Shown one piece after another: positions 6,628 through 8,181 of a DNA stretch of 8,181 nt (its first letter is position 1; each line of letters opens with the position of its first letter). The stretch covers positions 1-8,181 of the forward strand of contig JAUXBD010000038.1 in the NCBI GenBank assembly GCA_030619585.1. The letters run 5' to 3'. Both the position numbers and the translations under genes were made by a program. A model generated the notes under the pieces. That model ran no database searches and was not told the origin of the DNA. It saw only the letters and a program-made list of their open reading frames with translations. The stretch comes from Desulfobacteraceae bacterium. Its GTDB lineage: Bacteria > Desulfobacterota > Desulfobacteria > Desulfobacterales > SURF-7.

Positions 6628-7362
6628 TTAAACACCGTTTGACTCCATAATCTCTTTCCATTTCTCTTCATTTATTTTGATCTTATCCCGATATCTATCT
6701 TTAAGGTCCTTTATCCATGGGGTATAAGCCTCCTGCGCTTTTTGCCGTTTTAACCTTTTTACAATCATCTCATTAACACTGTCTCGCTGGTCTCTTGATT
6801 CATCTGCAAGAGGCCTGTCCGGATTGTTTTCTTTATAATATTTCAGCACATCTTCTTTGGTTATTATAATCTGATCTTCCAGCTGCGTTTTTACAAGCGT
6901 CTCCATTATAAGACGCATTTTCATCCTTTGTTCCCAGGTGTCATAAGAAACTGCATTCTCAAGTATGGTTCGGTCAAATTCATCATCAGGGTAATCGCTT
7001 TTTATATCTTCCACCGCTTTTTTAACATCATCATCGGAGACAACTATATTAAGATTTTCAGCCTCTGCAAGAAAGATAACCTCCTCTATCATCTGATTTA
7101 AAAGTTGCAGTCGAATCGTACTGTATGTTTCCGAGTCCTGGATTACATTATGTGGATATGCTATCTTTGCAATCTCTAAAGCCTTGTTGAATTCAAAAAC
7201 TGAAACAGTTCTGTTTCCAATCTTAAACAGGTAACTATCCTTTACATCGGTGCCTTTATTATGACACCCTGTTAGCAAAAAACCAAAAAGGATTAGTTTT
7301 GCCATAAATATAGCCGAGATGATCTGTATGTTATACCTTGTCTTCATTTTGAAAGATACCAT
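6628..7362 (-). CDS. SurA N-terminal-domain lipoprotein without parvulin domain
   Basis: This is a predicted lipid-anchored periplasmic chaperone-type protein of 244 residues. A hydrophobic signal ends in the lipobox LLTGC with Cys33 as the lipidated residue. The next residue is His, not Asp, so outer-membrane sorting is expected. The mature part resembles the SurA/PpiC N-terminal helical domain: a short strand (YLFKIGNRTVSVFEF), helices with RLQLLNQMIEEVIFLAEAE (about 84-102), and ITKEDVLKYYKENN (167-180). That last motif normally leads into a parvulin domain. Here the chain passes almost directly to a C-terminal helix (about 196-232, YTPWIKDLKDRYRDKIKI), like the SurA C-terminal segment. 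So the isomerase domain seems absent, not cut off by a frameshift. The start is uncertain: ATG 7362 has no Shine-Dalgarno, and ATG 7347 (codon 6) would give a tidier signal. surA follows after 13 bp. Confidence 0.8.
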   Translation of the reverse strand: MVSFKMKTRYNIQIISAIFMAKLILFGFLLTGCHNKGTDVKDSYLFKIGNRTVSVFEFNKALEIAKIAYPHNVIQDSETYSTIRLQLLNQMIEEVIFLAEAENLNIVVSDDDVKKAVEDIKSDYPDDEFDRTILENAVSYDTWEQRMKMRLIMETLVKTQLEDQIIITKEDVLKYYKENNPDRPLADESRDQRDSVNEMIVKRLKRQKAQEAYTPWIKDLKDRYRDKIKINEEKWKEIMESNGV

Positions 7363-7419
7363 TAGAAATAGACATTAACCTGTTATTTAACTGCCTGTAA
7401 AAGCCCTATTTCCAATCTG

Positions 7420-7452
7420 CTGATTGTTCGTCTGATTGTCTGGGCTGATTGT
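7420..7452. repeat. Three spaced copies of CTGATTGT upstream of the lipoprotein gene
   Basis: CTGATTGT occurs at 7420-7427, 7432-7439 and 7445-7452, with starts 12 and 13 bp apart; on the coding strand it reads ACAATCAG. The tract lies in the 104-bp gap after the mfd stop and before the lipoprotein start. The spacing, slightly over one helical turn, could suit a repeated protein-binding site, or it may be a decayed tandem repeat. No strong promoter is evident downstream; TTGGAA followed by an AT-rich TTAAAT is the best I see, with poor spacing. Confidence 0.55.
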
Positions 7453-7466
7453 CCGGGCAGAACCTT

Positions 7467-8181
7467 TCAGCAGTTAACATGTTGAGCTATTTCTTTCAAG
7501 ATATTTTTGGTCTTTGCCAGGGCGTTGTTAGCACCTGTTTTTGGGAGCCGGGCTTTTAGCACACTGTCCGGTGTAAATTTGTAGAGGCCCGGGCTGGAAG
7601 TTACCATGTCAATTATACCAAATGGATGCTTTTGATGTACTTCTGAGAAACTTAAGGTAAGGTTCCGGCTTTTTAGTTCCAGCCGTTTCACCCCTGCCTT
7701 TATTGACAGTACCTTGAGCATAATTTTCAACAAAAGATTGGTTGCTTCAACAGGCATGGTGCCATAACGGTCAACAAGCTCCTCCTTGAAATCCGCAATG
7801 TCGCTTAAGACAATCATTTTAGCCAGCCTGCGGTATGCCAAGAGCCTCTGGTCAATGTCCGGTATATAATCCTCAGGTATAAAACAGGACATCTCCACAT
7901 GGATTTCAGGCTCAAGATTTTCCATAACCGGTTCCCCTTTTAACTCGGACATGGTTCTTTCCATGAGTTCAAGAAACATGTCATAACCCACAGCGGCAAT
8001 TTTACCTGACTGGGAAACACCCAGAGCAGATCCCCCCCCCCTGATCTGCAGATCGCTCATTGCAATCTGAAAACCGGAACCAAGGTCACTGTGCTCCATT
8101 AAAACCTTAAGTCTTTTTTTAGCGCTACTGCCCAAGGCTGACTCCTTTGGTATAAAAAGATAGGCATAAGCCTGTTCATCA
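7467..8181 (-). CDS. mfd: Transcription-repair coupling factor Mfd, C-terminal part (cut by window edge)
   Basis: Mfd is an ATP-dependent DNA translocase that removes RNA polymerase stalled at lesions and recruits UvrA. The window holds its last 237 residues; the protein is normally about 1,150. The visible part begins in the second motor domain (DEQAYAYLFIPKE). It continues through the TRG translocation motif (LGSGFQIAMSDLQIRGGG, then QSGKIAAVGYDMFLELMER) and then the C-terminal regulatory domain with CFIPEDYIPDIDQRLLAYRRLA. Reading stays open to the upstream edge, so the 5' end lies beyond 8181; internal start-like codons such as TTG at 8135 are not the gene start. The TRG region usually reads IRGAG and here reads IRGGG, encoded by a run of ten G. 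The stop at 7467-7469 precedes a 104-bp gap and the lipoprotein gene. Confidence 0.97.
   Translation of the reverse strand, partial: DEQAYAYLFIPKESALGSSAKKRLKVLMEHSDLGSGFQIAMSDLQIRGGGSALGVSQSGKIAAVGYDMFLELMERTMSELKGEPVMENLEPEIHVEMSCFIPEDYIPDIDQRLLAYRRLAKMIVLSDIADFKEELVDRYGTMPVEATNLLLKIMLKVLSIKAGVKRLELKSRNLTLSFSEVHQKHPFGIIDMVTSSPGLYKFTPDSVLKARLPKTGANNALAKTKNILKEIAQHVNC
8032..8041. repeat. Ten-base C/G homopolymer inside mfd
   Basis: Ten consecutive C on the plus strand (ten G on the coding strand) span codons AGG GGG GGG GGA, encoding Arg-Gly-Gly-Gly of the TRG motif. The reading frame is intact and Mfd-like on both sides at this length. Such a tract is prone to replication slippage and to sequencing error. 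Confidence 0.9.

Noticed and set aside
6615..6671. Earlier surA start at 6671
   Set aside because: It would overlap the lipoprotein gene by 44 bp and add a long polar stretch before the signal peptide. ATG 6614 has a good AAGGG site.
8032..8041. Frameshift in mfd at the C-run
   Set aside because: The reading frame and Mfd homology continue on both sides at the present length of ten, so the gene is intact here.

Overview
The window is one block of housekeeping genes from a Gram-negative bacterium, all read on the minus strand. In transcription order (high to low coordinates) they are: the 3' end of mfd, a SurA-N-type lipoprotein, a surA-like parvulin gene, rodZ, mgtE, recO, a GHMP-family sugar kinase, glyQ and the 5' end of glyS. 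The outer-membrane foldases, the separate alpha and beta glycyl-tRNA synthetase genes, the moderate AT-richness and the mfd/surA and recO/glyQS neighbourhoods suggest a deltaproteobacterium-like lineage (Desulfobacterota, perhaps Desulfobacteraceae). This placement is inferred from memory of gene order, not from a search.

Region 7467-8181 is the Mfd C-terminus (transcription-coupled repair). It carries a run of ten G inside the TRG translocation motif. Region 5598-7362 encodes two periplasmic chaperone-type proteins. The first is a lipoprotein that appears to lack the parvulin domain. The second keeps the parvulin fold, but both of its usual active-site histidines appear to be replaced. Region 4780-5526 encodes RodZ (cell shape), 3390-4742 the MgtE magnesium channel, 2596-3369 RecO (recombinational repair), 1477-2574 a GHMP kinase of unknown substrate, and 387-1295 plus 1-331 the two GlyRS subunits.

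Gaps between genes are mostly short (about 13 to 71 bp), and several starts lack a strong Shine-Dalgarno sequence, which fits a polycistronic layout with translational coupling. Two gaps are larger. The 104-bp mfd/lipoprotein gap holds three spaced copies of an 8-bp word. The 181-bp kinase/glyQ gap holds a long imperfect palindrome with 30-bp arms, the strongest unexplained non-coding structure here, with a possible promoter overlapping one arm.

I see no mobile-element gene, CRISPR array, tRNA, rRNA or recognisable riboswitch, and no gene on the plus strand that I can support. I did not find a clearly new multi-gene system. The items most worth a second look are the palindrome, the apparently PPIase-deficient SurA pair, the mfd G-tract and the orphan kinase.
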